NCBI RefSeq assembly: GCF_016793705.1
Contig: NZ_JAEULO010000049.1
Coordinates: forward strand, 42,686-106,685
DNA: 64,000 bases
Reading direction: 5' to 3'
Source: Tabrizicola sp.
GTDB taxonomy: Bacteria; Pseudomonadota; Alphaproteobacteria; Rhodobacterales; Rhodobacteraceae
In this document: positions 27,876 through 36,490 of the stretch, in pieces
Layout of the letters: each line of letters starts with the position of its first letter
Numbering within the stretch: position 1 is the stretch's first letter
Position numbers and translations under genes: made by a program
The notes under the pieces: model-generated
Databases searched by the model: none
The model's input: the letters and a program-made list of their open reading frames with translations, nothing else
What the model was told of the DNA's origin: nothing

Positions 27876-28307
27876 CCCAGGCCTGGCGCTTCCACGGACG
27901 GGCCTCTGCGACCCAATGCTACCACCGCGATACAGCGCGCATGAGCGGCCGCTTTCCCGGATGCGCCGCGACCGCCACGCCGCACCATCCCGATCCTGAC
28001 AAAGGTCGCGGGCTTTCCCGCCCGATCGACGAGGAACAACGGGACAGCACCAATGCCGAGGGCGAGGCGGGCTATCTTGCCCCCGCAGTCCGAACCCGGC
28101 GACATGGATCATGCCTGCATCGGCGCGCCAGCCTGCCCGAAGAACGGCTCGACGACCGTCCCTCAGGTCAAACCGTCCGCTCCGCCGACACCCCAATTTC
28201 CTATCGCGCAGGAGGGCGCCGCAACATGCCGACACAGGTAGACGAAGAGGGGGATCGAAATTCCGATCAGCGACCTCGGTGCTTTCTCTGAATTGACTGA
28301 TCTGGAG
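27876..28307. other. intergenic region between hpsN and tRNA-Leu
   Basis: About 430 bp with no supported gene. Open frames on both strands here have no recognisable domain and no credible start signal. The one reading towards the tRNA on the minus strand begins within the tRNA complement. I see no clear terminator. Confidence 0.5.
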
Positions 28308-28393
28308 TGGTGCCCGCGGCCGGACTTGAACCGGCAAGGCCTTTCAGCCGAGGGATTTTAAGTCCCCTGTGTCTACCATTTCACCACGCGGGC
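28308..28393 (-). tRNA. tRNA-Leu (anticodon UAA)
   Basis: The minus strand starts GCCCGCG and ends CGCGGGC-A-CCA, pairing as a 7-bp acceptor stem with an encoded CCA. The anticodon arm is GGGGA-CTTAAAA-TCCCT, giving anticodon TAA. The long variable arm (CGGCTGAAAGGCCTTG region) and TTCAAGTCC T-loop fit a class II leucine tRNA of about 83 nt plus CCA. Confidence 0.96.
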
Positions 28394-28503
28394 AACGCCT
28401 GAGACTTTAGCTTCTGACCGGGACGGCGGAAAGCCCGCACCTTGCCTTTCTCCGTCGATACCGTCTAGCTTGCGCCGCGTCATTCCAGCCCGACGGAGCC
28501 CCC

Positions 28504-29541
28504 ATGCCAGCAGCACCCCTCGCGGTCACGCCCACCCTTTCGCGCGACATCGTGGCGGCATCGCTGGACCACCTTGCACAGATCACGCTACCCGGTGGCC
28601 GCTTCATCTATGCGCATGAGGTCGGCGACACCGACCAGCGCCACGACGGCTACAATCTCCTGCGGCACAGCGGGACGCTGTGGTTCATGGCCCGCGCGAT
28701 GAACGAGACCGGCGCCGCACCGACCGATGCCACGCTCGACGCGATCCGGCGCGCGACCGGCTTCCTCGGCCGCAAGCTGGAACCCGCGCCCTGGGCCCGG
28801 CCCGACCAGCCCAGCCTTGCGCTGGTCGGCAAGGGCATGGTCAAGCTCGGCGGGATCGGCCTCGGCCTTCTGGCGCTGGCAGAAGTGGGCCGGATCGTCG
28901 CGCTTCAAGGCAGCCTGACCGACCTGCCTCTCGGCCTTGATGAAACCGTCGCCCGGTTGCGCCGCTATGCCCTGGACGAGATCGACGGCAACGATTTCCG
29001 CCACAAGCGCGTGCTTGCCACCGGCGAGGTCACCACCTTCCGCTCCGACTACTACACTGGCGAGGCGATCTTCGGCCTCTTGCTCACCGGCAGTACCGAC
29101 GCCGATCTGACCCGCGTCACCACCGGGCTCATGCGGCGCGGCTATGGCTGGGCGCAGCAAAGTCACTGGATGGCCTATGCCGCCTGCGAGGCCGTCGAAC
29201 GCGATCTGGTGCCGAAGACGCTGGGCGCGACCTATCTTACCGGGCTGATGGAGGCGATCCTCGGCGACGCGCTCTATCGCTACCGCCGCCAGTCCACCCC
29301 CATCGCCTGCCGCACCGAGGCGCTGACCCGCGTCCTTCTTCTCGCCCGCCGCCTGCCCGGCCTCTTGTCCGCCGATCTTCTGGCCCGGGTACGCGCCCAT
29401 GCGGCGGAAAATCTGTCGCTGCAACTCGACTGGTATAAAGAGGGGCAGTTCCGACAGGGCGATGGCAGCCAGCGGGTGCAGATCGACTATATCCAGCACA
29501 ACGCCACGGCCTTCCTGCACTGGGCGGAACTGGAGAGCTGA
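28504..29541 (+). CDS. uncharacterised alpha/alpha-toroid-like protein
   Basis: A 345-residue soluble protein I cannot name. It has repeated helical pairs with motifs such as YNLLRHSGTLWFMARAMNET, MVKLGGIGLGLLALAEVGRI, FRSDYYTGEAIFGLLL and RVQIDYIQHNATAFLHWAEL. This arrangement recalls six-hairpin/alpha-alpha toroid proteins such as glycoside hydrolases, epimerases or lanthionine cyclase-like folds. No signal peptide is seen. GGAG precedes the ATG. It is a single-gene unit flanked by tRNA-Leu and a convergent luxR-type gene. Confidence 0.75.
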   Translation: MPAAPLAVTPTLSRDIVAASLDHLAQITLPGGRFIYAHEVGDTDQRHDGYNLLRHSGTLWFMARAMNETGAAPTDATLDAIRRATGFLGRKLEPAPWARPDQPSLALVGKGMVKLGGIGLGLLALAEVGRIVALQGSLTDLPLGLDETVARLRRYALDEIDGNDFRHKRVLATGEVTTFRSDYYTGEAIFGLLLTGSTDADLTRVTTGLMRRGYGWAQQSHWMAYAACEAVERDLVPKTLGATYLTGLMEAILGDALYRYRRQSTPIACRTEALTRVLLLARRLPGLLSADLLARVRAHAAENLSLQLDWYKEGQFRQGDGSQRVQIDYIQHNATAFLHWAELES

Positions 29542-29556
29542 CCGCTCGTCACCCCC

Positions 29557-30102
29557 CTAGCCCGCCGCCAGCAACCGGCTGACCAGCTCGAAACTGTTCC
29601 TGACCCCCATCTTGCGGATCATGTTCGCCCGATGGACTTCCACGGTGCGCGGTGACGATCCCATCGCCAGCGCAATCTCCTTCGAGGTGAAGCCATTCAC
29701 CAGATAGCGCGCGATCCGCTTTTCCGTCGCCGTCAGCGGCCCCGCCCCCGCCTCGCCCGTCTCCAGTGGCCGGTAGGTCCAGACCGCCAGCCGCTGCGGG
29801 TCGTCGCGATCCAGTGCGGTCCCGTGCCCCTCCATCCACACCACCTGGCCGTCCTTGCGCCGCATGAAGCGTTCGTCGCGGTAAACCGGCACCGCCCCCA
29901 TCGCCTTCCGCGCACGGTCGCCGATCAACTCATAGTCTGTCTGGCCCGGATACAGCGCCCGGATCGACTGCCCCTCCAGCTCGCGCGGGGCCCAGCCGAA
30001 AACCGCCTCGACCCTCAACGAGGCACGCAGGATCACCCGGTCCGCCAGGATCAGCGTCGCATCCGGCGCATGCAGGAAGGCCAGCCTCTCATAGTCGCGC
30101 AT
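29557..30102 (-). CDS. PAS-LuxR transcriptional regulator
   Basis: A 181-residue protein: a PAS fold at residues about 5-110 ([20 protein letters not shown], then [19 protein letters not shown]) and a C-terminal LuxR/GerE helix-turn-helix ([20 protein letters not shown], then [17 protein letters not shown]). There is no receiver domain, so it senses directly through the PAS pocket or depends on a partner. It is divergent from scoA across 113 bp, making it the likely regulator of the scoAB operon. Confidence 0.88.
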   Translation of the reverse strand: MRDYERLAFLHAPDATLILADRVILRASLRVEAVFGWAPRELEGQSIRALYPGQTDYELIGDRARKAMGAVPVYRDERFMRRKDGQVVWMEGHGTALDRDDPQRLAVWTYRPLETGEAGAGPLTATEKRIARYLVNGFTSKEIALAMGSSPRTVEVHRANMIRKMGVRNSFELVSRLLAAG

Positions 30103-30215
30103 CGCCGCCTCTACGTAGCCACATACGTATTCTTACGGATGGCAGCTCACGGCGCAATCTTTCAGGATCGTCCCGGTCCGATGTTCCCATGTGCGGAACC
30201 GGGAGGAGACGACCC

Positions 30216-30920
30216 ATGAACAAAACCTACCCAAGCGCCGCCGCGGCCCTTGACGGGCTCCTGCACGACGGCATGCTGATCGCCTCAGGCGGCTTCGGCC
30301 TCTGCGGCATCCCCGAGCTTCTGATCGCCGCCATCCGCGAGGCGGGGACCAAGGCCCTCACCATCGCGTCCAACAACGCGGGCGTCGACGGCTTCGGCCT
30401 CGGGCAACTGCTGGAAACCCGGCAGGTCAAGAAGATGATCTCGTCCTATGTCGGCGAGAACGCCGAATTCATGCGCCAGTATCTGTCGGGAGAGCTGGAG
30501 CTGGAATTCAACCCGCAGGGCACGCTGGCCGAACGGATGCGGGCAGGCGGCGCGGGCATTCCCGGCTTCTACACCGCGACCGGCGTCGGCACGGTGATCG
30601 CCGAGGGCAAGGAACACCACGACTTCGACGGCAAGACCTACATCCTGGAACGCGGCATTGTCGCAGACCTGTCGATCGTCAAGGCCTGGAAGGCCGACCC
30701 GAGCGGAAATCTCGTCTTCCGCAAGACCGCGCGCAACTTCAACGTCCCCGCCGCCACCTGCGGCAAGACCTGCGTGGTCGAGGTCGAGGAGATCGTGCCG
30801 CTCGGCAGCCTCGACCCTGACACCATCCACCTGCCGGGGATCTACGTCCACCGCATCGTCACCGGCACCCACGAGAAGCGGATCGAGAACCGCACCACCC
30901 GCAAGCGGGAGAACGCATGA
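30216..30920 (+). CDS. scoA: succinyl-CoA:3-ketoacid CoA-transferase subunit A
   Basis: A 234-residue alpha subunit of a 3-oxoacid CoA-transferase: [19 protein letters not shown] (CoA-transferase signature 1), [15 protein letters not shown] and [26 protein letters not shown] precedes the ATG at 30216. It moves CoA from succinyl-CoA to acetoacetate in ketone-body use. It overlaps scoB by 4 nt (ATGA). Confidence 0.93.
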   Translation: MNKTYPSAAAALDGLLHDGMLIASGGFGLCGIPELLIAAIREAGTKALTIASNNAGVDGFGLGQLLETRQVKKMISSYVGENAEFMRQYLSGELELEFNPQGTLAERMRAGGAGIPGFYTATGVGTVIAEGKEHHDFDGKTYILERGIVADLSIVKAWKADPSGNLVFRKTARNFNVPAATCGKTCVVEVEEIVPLGSLDPDTIHLPGIYVHRIVTGTHEKRIENRTTRKRENA

Positions 30921-31561
30921 TGGCCGAGGAAACCAAGGGCTGGGACCGCAACGGCATGGCCGCCCGTGCCGCGCAGGAACTGCGGGACGGAATGTATGTG
31001 AACCTCGGCATCGGCATCCCGACGCTGGTGGCGAACTACATCCCCCAAGGCGTGAACGTGACCCTGCAATCGGAAAACGGCATGCTCGGCATGGGTCCCT
31101 TTCCTTTCGAGGGTGAGGAGGATGCCGACCTGATCAACGCGGGCAAGCAGACCATCACCGAACTGCCGCAGACCGCCTATTTCGACTCTGCCCAATCCTT
31201 CGCCATGATCCGCGGCGGCAAGATCGCCATGGCGATCCTGGGCGCTATGGAAGTGGCCGAAAACGGCGACCTCGCGAACTGGATGATCCCCGGCAAGCTC
31301 GTCAAGGGCATGGGCGGGGCGATGGACCTGGTTGCAGGCGTGGGCCGCGTCGTTGTCGTCATGGACCACACCTCGAAGCACGGCGAATCCAAGGTGCTGA
31401 AAGCCTGCACCCTGCCTCTGACCGGCAAGGGCGTGGTCGACCGGATCATCACCAACCTCGGCGTCTTCGATGTCGGCCACAAGGGCCTGCATCTCGTGGA
31501 ACTCGCCCCCGGCGTCACGGAAGCCGAACTGCGCGCTGCGACAGAGGCAACGATTGTCTGA
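30917..31561 (+). CDS. scoB: succinyl-CoA:3-ketoacid CoA-transferase subunit B
   Basis: A 214-residue beta subunit with the catalytic glutamate in [19 protein letters not shown] and the region [20 protein letters not shown], both typical of SCOT beta chains. Together with ScoA it forms the active enzyme. The next small gene begins inside its last codons. Confidence 0.93.
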   Translation: MMAEETKGWDRNGMAARAAQELRDGMYVNLGIGIPTLVANYIPQGVNVTLQSENGMLGMGPFPFEGEEDADLINAGKQTITELPQTAYFDSAQSFAMIRGGKIAMAILGAMEVAENGDLANWMIPGKLVKGMGGAMDLVAGVGRVVVVMDHTSKHGESKVLKACTLPLTGKGVVDRIITNLGVFDVGHKGLHLVELAPGVTEAELRAATEATIV

Positions 31562-31841
31562 CCACATCGTCACCCGCGAACACGGGGCAACCAAAGGCCG
31601 CTTCGTCATCCGCCGCGAGGGCGGAGAGGCCGAGTTGACCTATTCGGTGACAACGCCGACCCTGATCATCGCCGACCACACCGGCGTCCCGGACAGTTTC
31701 CGGGGCACCGGAGCGGGCCTGGCCCTGGTTCAGGCGCTGGTCGATGCGGCGAGGGCGGACGGGTTCAAGATCGTCCCCCTCTGCCCCTTCGTGAACGCCA
31801 CCCGGAAGAAGCATCCGGAATGGGCTGACGTCTTCGTCTAA
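31554..31841 (+). CDS. small GNAT-like acetyltransferase (YjdJ/COG2388 type)
   Basis: A 95-residue protein starting at TTG within the last codons of scoB (8-nt overlap). Motifs: [20 protein letters not shown] and [19 protein letters not shown], followed by [19 protein letters not shown]. This is the short single-domain GNAT pattern of YjdJ-like proteins. Its stop TAA overlaps the TAG of the convergent transglycosylase gene by 3 nt. No ATG start is available without extending far into scoB. Confidence 0.82.
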   Translation: MSDHIVTREHGATKGRFVIRREGGEAELTYSVTTPTLIIADHTGVPDSFRGTGAGLALVQALVDAARADGFKIVPLCPFVNATRKKHPEWADVFV

Positions 31842-32689
31842 AGCCCCGCGATATCGGTGCGGAAGACGCAAGGGTCCGTCACCAGCATCGGCTGGCTGAC
31901 GCAAAGCCCCTGCGCCACCTGCCAGGCGGCCAGCACCTTCGGCACATAGTCGCGCGTCTCGGCATAGGGCGGCACGCCGGAATTGGCGCGCACCGCCCCT
32001 TCGCCCGCGTTGTAGGCCGCCAGCACCATCACCGGGTCGTTGTCGAACTCCTTCAAGAGCCAGTCCAGATAGGCGACCCCGCCCTTGATGTTCTGCACCG
32101 GATCGGTCGAATCCTTCACCCCGAAGCGCTCGGCCGTCGCCGGGATCAGCTGCATCAGCCCCACCGCGCCTGCCGAGCTGACCGCATCCGACCGCCCCGC
32201 GCTCTCGATCCCGATCACCGCCAGCACCAGCGCGGGCGAGACCCGCGTGTCCAGCGTCGCGCGCAGGATGTCCTTGCCGTAGGTATCCGCCACGTCTTGC
32301 ATGTGCTGCAGGCGCGGTGCGCCCACGACCGTGCCGTCCGGCCCCTCCGACAGCGAGGCCAGCGCGATGTCGAAACGGTCCGCCGCCGCACCGATATCGG
32401 CCGGCACCTTGTCCCAGTACCAGGCATAGGACGAGGCCGGTGCCGGCCCCGGCTTGCCGGTCGCCTCGTCCGCGACCTTCGGCTCCTCGTGGTCATGCAC
32501 CGGGTTCGGGTCGACCTTCGGCAGCGCCGCCAGGTAGCGCGCCTGTTCCTCGGGGTCGATCTGCACGGTGATCCGCTTGCCCGGCAGGCTGTCGCCCACC
32601 TTGACCCGCTTGAAGCTGAAATCCTCTGCCCCTGCCGCCCACGGGGTGGCCACGCAGAGAATCGCTGCGATCCATGAAGTCTTCCGCAT
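31838..32689 (-). CDS. lytic transglycosylase (SLT domain), secreted
   Basis: A 283-residue protein with signal peptide (SWIAAILCVATPWAAGA) and a C-terminal SLT domain at about residues 150-260: VIGIESAGRSDAVSSAGAVG, LMQLIPATAERFGV and VMVLAAYNAGEGAVRANSGV. The Glu in GIESAGRS is the catalytic acid. It would cut peptidoglycan glycan strands. The ATG at 32689 is chosen for its signal peptide; the frame remains open upstream. It stands alone, and the flp genes start on the other side of a 345-bp intergenic region. Confidence 0.92.
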   Translation of the reverse strand: MRKTSWIAAILCVATPWAAGAEDFSFKRVKVGDSLPGKRITVQIDPEEQARYLAALPKVDPNPVHDHEEPKVADEATGKPGPAPASSYAWYWDKVPADIGAAADRFDIALASLSEGPDGTVVGAPRLQHMQDVADTYGKDILRATLDTRVSPALVLAVIGIESAGRSDAVSSAGAVGLMQLIPATAERFGVKDSTDPVQNIKGGVAYLDWLLKEFDNDPVMVLAAYNAGEGAVRANSGVPPYAETRDYVPKVLAAWQVAQGLCVSQPMLVTDPCVFRTDIAGL

Positions 32690-33034
32690 GTCTGTGGCCT
32701 GCTCGCCTTGTCGTTTTGCCGGGAGAATCGCAGGTTCCAACGCCAGCGACCAGAACTTTTGCGGATCAATCATGGCATTTCTGCCTGAATTGGCGAAAAA
32801 ACCACGCCATACCACGCAAGAGTGAACAGATTCCTAAATTTTCTTTCCTTTACTTTCAGCATCTTGTCCAGAAACGCGCGGATTCTTTCTAAGGACCAAG
32901 ATTCTGCGAATGTCGTCCAAACTGCTGCCATGTTTGAGGGGCTTTATATCCCCATACCGAACGACGACGGCGAGAGTTGAGGCCTAGATCGGAGCGGTTG
33001 AATGTTAAGTGAGCACCTTAGAAAGGGACCCAAA
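32690..33034. other. intergenic region upstream of flp1
   Basis: About 345 bp, clearly more AT-rich than its surroundings, between divergent genes (transglycosylase and flp1). It must hold both promoters. Its last 82 bp share blocks with the leader of flp2 (CATACCGAACGACG and CCTTAGAAAGGGAC). No gene is seen. Confidence 0.6.
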
Positions 33035-33238
33035 ATGACCAAGTTCTCCGCTTTCCTGAAAGACGAAGCCGGCGCCGTGACCGTTGACTGGGTGGTTCTG
33101 ACCGCCGCCGTCGTGGGCCTGGGCCTCCTGGTCTTCACGTTCGTCCGTCCGGCCGTTTCGAGCCTGGCCTCGGGCATCGCCACCGAAATGGGCGACGCTC
33201 AGACCTGCATGTCGTCGAACGGCACCGACTGCGACTGA
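32953..33238 (+). repeat. flp duplication unit 1 (leader plus flp1)
   Basis: Starts at CATACCGAACGACG, 82 bp before the flp1 ATG, and shares with unit 2 (33460-33744) this block, CCTTAGAAAGGGAC before the start codon, and most of the first 45 codons. The last 20 codons differ. Confidence 0.8.
33035..33238 (+). CDS. flp: Flp-family type IVb pilin, copy 1
   Basis: A 67-residue prepilin: short leader MTKFSAFLKDEAG, cleavage after Gly13, then AVTVDWVVLTAAVVGLGLL as the hydrophobic helix. The usual Glu-Tyr at positions 5-6 of mature Flp is Asp-Trp here. The C-terminus carries two cysteines (Cys59 and Cys66) that could form a disulfide. It is followed by a strong terminator and so is probably expressed as its own short transcript. 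The ATG at 33035 has AAAGGGAC upstream. It is the major pilus subunit candidate. Confidence 0.92.
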   Translation: MTKFSAFLKDEAGAVTVDWVVLTAAVVGLGLLVFTFVRPAVSSLASGIATEMGDAQTCMSSNGTDCD

Positions 33239-33257
33239 TCTTTCTGCGAACTAAATC

Positions 33258-33299
33258 AACTGGCCGCGCTTCGGATGAGGCGCGGCCAGTTTGATTCTT
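33258..33299 (+). terminator. terminator after flp1
   Basis: AACTGGCCGCGC pairs with GCGCGGCCAGTT (12 bp, 10-nt loop) and is followed by TGATTCTT. It fits Rho-independent termination between the two flp genes. Confidence 0.75.
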
Positions 33300-33459
33300 G
33301 TGGCCCTGTCCTGGTCCGTCCGGATCAACTGGCCAACCGGGCTGCGCACCACCGAGGGCAGCGCACCTGCGCAGGCACAGCCTACAGACAGCCCCGCGCA
33401 ACCCCGGAAATACCCCGCTGCGCACAAATTCCTGCCATGATTGCAAGGTCAAATGGCTG

Positions 33460-33744
33460 CATACCGAACGACGGCTCAAGGCCTCGCCTGCTCGGACCGG
33501 TTGAGTGATGCATATGAACGCCTTAGAAAGGGACAAGACCATGACCAAGTTCTCCGCCTTCCTGAAAGACGAAGCCGGTGCTGTGACTGTTGACTGGGTA
33601 GTTCTGACCGCCGCCGTCGTGGGCCTCGGCCTGCTTGTCTTCACCTTCGTCCGGCCGGCCGTCTCCAGCCTCGCCTTCGGCATCGGCGAGAAGCTCGGCG
33701 ACGCGCAGGAATGCCTGCTCACCGACGACACGGTCACCTGCTGA
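33460..33744 (+). repeat. flp duplication unit 2 (leader plus flp2)
   Basis: Second copy of the unit at 32953-33238. The leader begins CATACCGAACGACG 81 bp before the ATG, and contains CCTTAGAAAGGGAC. The arrangement shows that the duplication included the 5' regulatory DNA. Confidence 0.8.
33541..33744 (+). CDS. flp: Flp-family type IVb pilin, copy 2
   Basis: A 67-residue prepilin identical to copy 1 over the first 45 residues (leader, GAVTVDW processing site and helix through PAVSSLA) and different after that: the tail reads FGIGEKLGDAQECLLTDDTV and ends with a Cys. Two cysteines are kept (Cys58 and Cys67). It lies 302 bp downstream of copy 1. The two may be major and minor pilins or alternative subunits. 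Confidence 0.92.
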   Translation: MTKFSAFLKDEAGAVTVDWVVLTAAVVGLGLLVFTFVRPAVSSLAFGIGEKLGDAQECLLTDDTVTC

Positions 33745-33769
33745 TCCACCGTCGTGCCGATCCGACAGC

Positions 33770-33797
33770 GGGCCGCACTTCTCCGGAGGTGCGGCCC
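33770..33797 (+). terminator. hairpin after flp2, weak terminator
   Basis: GGGCCGCAC and GTGCGGCCC form a 9-bp stem, extended by an inner CTCC/GGAG pairing. Only TT follows, so termination may be weak or the structure may stabilise the flp2 mRNA end. Confidence 0.5.
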
Positions 33798-34017
33798 TTG
33801 CGCATGTTCGGCGGCCCCGTCATTTCCGGACCTCATTCGCAACGTGCCCGACATCCGTTAAACTTTCGCCGTATTCGGGCGTCATTGTCTCGATCTTGGA
33901 ACCTGTTCCGCCGCCACGCGATCGCCCGTCACCTTGATGGTCCACCGATGCGGCACTAGAAGCACCGCCGGGCCGCCAGGGTAAGACCATGGGCAGCTCC
34001 CACCAGTAGAGGTTGAA

Positions 34018-34878
34018 ATGAGAGCAGTATTCGCGTTGGTCCTTCTTGTCGGCATGGCCCTGGCCGGCATGGCCGTCTACATGATCCAGGATTACATGGC
34101 CGATCTTGAAGGCGCGCTTCAGCAGGAAAAGGCCTTCAACGCCAAAGCCGGAAAGCTGGTCGAGGTCTATGTCTTCGCCAAGCCCAAGAAATATGGCGAC
34201 GCGCTCGCCGAAGGGGACGTGCAACTGATCTACTGGCCCGAAAAGGCGCTTCCCAAGACGGTCTTCACCGACAAGGCGACCCTCTTCCCGGAAAACGCCG
34301 ATGGTCCGCGCTACATCATGCGTTCGACCGAAGCGTTCGAGCCGGTGCTGGCCAGCCGCGTGACCGAGCCGGGAAAGCTCGCCAGCCTGACTTCGAAGCT
34401 CGAGAAGGGCAAGCGCGCCTTCGCGATCAAGATCGGCATGGACAGCGGGGTCTCGAACTTCGTCAAGCCCGACGACTACATCGACATCCTGTGGACCGGC
34501 AGCGTCGCGGGTATCGAGGGCGGGATAACCCGGCAGATCGAAAGCGCCGTCCTAGTCATCGCCGTCGACAACGCGATCAACGAGGGACAGGTCGCCTCCG
34601 ACAAAGTTGCGAAAACGGTGACAGTCGCCGCCACGCCAGAGCAGGTTGCGCGTCTGGCCCAGGCCCAGTCCACGGGTCGTCTGACGCTCTCGCTCGCACG
34701 GGACTCCAGCGAAACCATTGAAGGCACGGTCGAAACCGACACCAAGGCCATGCTCGGCATCGTCGAGGAAGTCGTGGCGCCCGAGGTCGTCGTGCCCGAA
34801 GTTAAGAAGTGCTATGCCAAGCAGCGCAGCGGTGGCGTGCTTGTCGATACCGGTGTCGAGATCCCCTGCAAGAACTGA
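34018..34878 (+). CDS. cpaB: Flp pilus assembly protein CpaB/RcpC
   Basis: A 286-residue protein with an N-terminal membrane anchor (FALVLLVGMALAGMAVYMI), an SAF-like domain at about residues 45-120 (VFAKPKKYGDALAEGDVQLI), and the RcpC/CpaB domain (AFAIKIGMDSGVSNFVKPDD, then YIDILWTGSV). CpaB is a periplasmic part of the tad secretion system. AGAGG precedes the ATG. A terminator follows at 34901, separating it from cpaC. The cysteines in the tail (KKCYAKQ and IPCKN) are notable. Confidence 0.92.
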   Translation: MRAVFALVLLVGMALAGMAVYMIQDYMADLEGALQQEKAFNAKAGKLVEVYVFAKPKKYGDALAEGDVQLIYWPEKALPKTVFTDKATLFPENADGPRYIMRSTEAFEPVLASRVTEPGKLASLTSKLEKGKRAFAIKIGMDSGVSNFVKPDDYIDILWTGSVAGIEGGITRQIESAVLVIAVDNAINEGQVASDKVAKTVTVAATPEQVARLAQAQSTGRLTLSLARDSSETIEGTVETDTKAMLGIVEEVVAPEVVVPEVKKCYAKQRSGGVLVDTGVEIPCKN

Positions 34879-34900
34879 CACCAAGCTCCTTTCAACCACA

Positions 34901-34940
34901 GGGCGCGGCCACATCATATGGGGTCGCGCCCTTTCATTTT
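34901..34940 (+). terminator. terminator after cpaB
   Basis: GGGCGCG pairs with CGCGCCC around a loop of about 17 nt, with partial further pairing in GCC/GGG, followed by TTTCATTTTT. It resembles a Rho-independent terminator. Confidence 0.75.
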
Positions 34941-35088
34941 TCCAACCCGTTGCGACCTGTTGCAGTTTATCCACATCAACTATTTCCCCCAAAGCATTGA
35001 TTCTTGCAAAAAAACAGGGACTGGTCCATTCTGCCTCCGATAAGGGCGTTCAAGACCCAAACGAGGCGTGGTCGAAAGGGCAGATCAC

Positions 35089-36486
35089 ATGAACATGAAA
35101 CGACTCCTGGTAGCAGGTTATCTTGGTGCGATTCTCGCATCTTCGGCTTTGACGCCGGTCTCCGCCGAAGTCCTGCGCGTCATGCAGGGCCAGGCCAGCG
35201 AATCCCTCAACGTTCCGATGAACCGGGCCGTTGTCGTAGAAAGCGACGTTCCGTTCGCCGAGCTTTCGATTGCGAACCCCGGCATTGCCGACATCTCGAC
35301 GCTGTCGGACAAGTCCATCTATGTGCTGGGCAAGGCGCCGGGGCGGACGACGCTCACGCTATTGTCTCCGGAAGGCACATTGATCTCGAACGTCGACGTG
35401 CATGTCACGCCCGACATCGCCGAGTTCAAGGAGCGTCTCCAGCAGATCCTCCCGGGCGAGAACATCGAGGTCCGCACCGCCAACGACGGCATCGTGCTTT
35501 CGGGCCAGGTCTCCTCGACCGCCAAGCTTGACCGCGCGCTCGACCTCGCCAACCGCTATGCGCCGGAACGGGTGTCGAACCTCATGGTCGTGGGGGGCAC
35601 CCAGCAGGTCATGCTGAAGGTGCGCTTCGCCGAGATGAACCGTTCGGTGACGAAGAACTTCTCGTCCTCGCTGAGGTTGGGCGACGGCGGCCAGTTCGGC
35701 GGCGAGACAGGCACGCTGCTTGGCTCGGGCGCTCTGATCGCGGCGGGCGAGAACGTGCCCTACCGTGCCAATGTCACCGGCGCCATCGGTCTGGGCGGCT
35801 CGATCGGCGGGCTGGAGTTCGACGTCCTGCTCGAGGCCCTGGAATCCAAGGGCATGGTCCGCACCCTCGCCGAACCGAACCTGACCGCCCTTTCCGGGCA
35901 GGAAGCCAAGTTCCTGGCCGGCGGCGAATATCCGGTTCCGGTCGCGCAGGACAACGACACCATCTCGGTCGAATTCAAGCCCTTCGGCGTGGAGCTGAAC
36001 TTCACCCCGGTGGTCGTCGACCAGGACATCATCAACCTGACCATCGACGCGGCCGTGTCCTCGATCGACCCGGCGAACGGCTTCACCTCGGGCGAATTCA
36101 CCATCGCTGCCTTCAAGCGGCGTGAGACCTCGACCACGGTGGAAATGCGCGACGGGGAAAGCTTCGCCATCGCGGGTCTGCTTCAGGATGATTTCCGTGA
36201 CGTGAACTCGCAACTGCCCTGGGTCGGCGACATTCCGATCCTCGGCGCACTGTTCCGCAGCTCGGAATACCAGCGTTCGCAGTCCGAACTGGTCGTCATC
36301 GTGACGCCGCACCTGGTCACGCCGGTCGCGGGCGCAGCGCTGGCGCTGCCGACCGACCGGGTCCGAATCCCGACCGAACGCGAGCTGTTCCTGTTCGGCG
36401 ACGTGGCCTCCGGCCCGAAGAAGGGCGCGGCGGCCGAGGTGGCGCGGCAGGACTTCAGCTCGTCCTACGGCTATGTGATGGAGTAA
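35089..36486 (+). CDS. cpaC: Flp pilus secretin CpaC/RcpA
   Basis: A 465-residue outer-membrane secretin with signal peptide (LLVAGYLGAILASSALTPVSA), an N-terminal domain (NVPMNRAVVVESDVPFAELS), a BON-like stretch (NDGIVLSGQVSSTAKLDRAL), and the secretin domain at about 215-420 (VRTLAEPNLTALSGQEAKFL, GGEYPVPVAQ and LVVIVTPHLVTPVAG). It forms the pore through which the Flp pilus leaves. The ATG at 35089 has AAAGGG upstream; a GTG seven codons earlier is in frame. The OmpA-like gene follows 4 nt after the stop. Confidence 0.93.
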   Translation: MNMKRLLVAGYLGAILASSALTPVSAEVLRVMQGQASESLNVPMNRAVVVESDVPFAELSIANPGIADISTLSDKSIYVLGKAPGRTTLTLLSPEGTLISNVDVHVTPDIAEFKERLQQILPGENIEVRTANDGIVLSGQVSSTAKLDRALDLANRYAPERVSNLMVVGGTQQVMLKVRFAEMNRSVTKNFSSSLRLGDGGQFGGETGTLLGSGALIAAGENVPYRANVTGAIGLGGSIGGLEFDVLLEALESKGMVRTLAEPNLTALSGQEAKFLAGGEYPVPVAQDNDTISVEFKPFGVELNFTPVVVDQDIINLTIDAAVSSIDPANGFTSGEFTIAAFKRRETSTTVEMRDGESFAIAGLLQDDFRDVNSQLPWVGDIPILGALFRSSEYQRSQSELVVIVTPHLVTPVAGAALALPTDRVRIPTERELFLFGDVASGPKKGAAAEVARQDFSSSYGYVME

Positions 36487-36490
36487 GGAG

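Noticed and set aside
28250-28337. Minus-strand frame starting PVQVRPRAP
   Set aside because: The peptide is the translated complement of the tRNA-Leu T-arm region, a common false ORF at tRNA ends.
33005-33020. CtrA-like site TTAA-N-TTA in the flp1 leader
   Set aside because: Spacing is 9, not 7, and the second half is TTAG, so it does not fit the CtrA consensus.
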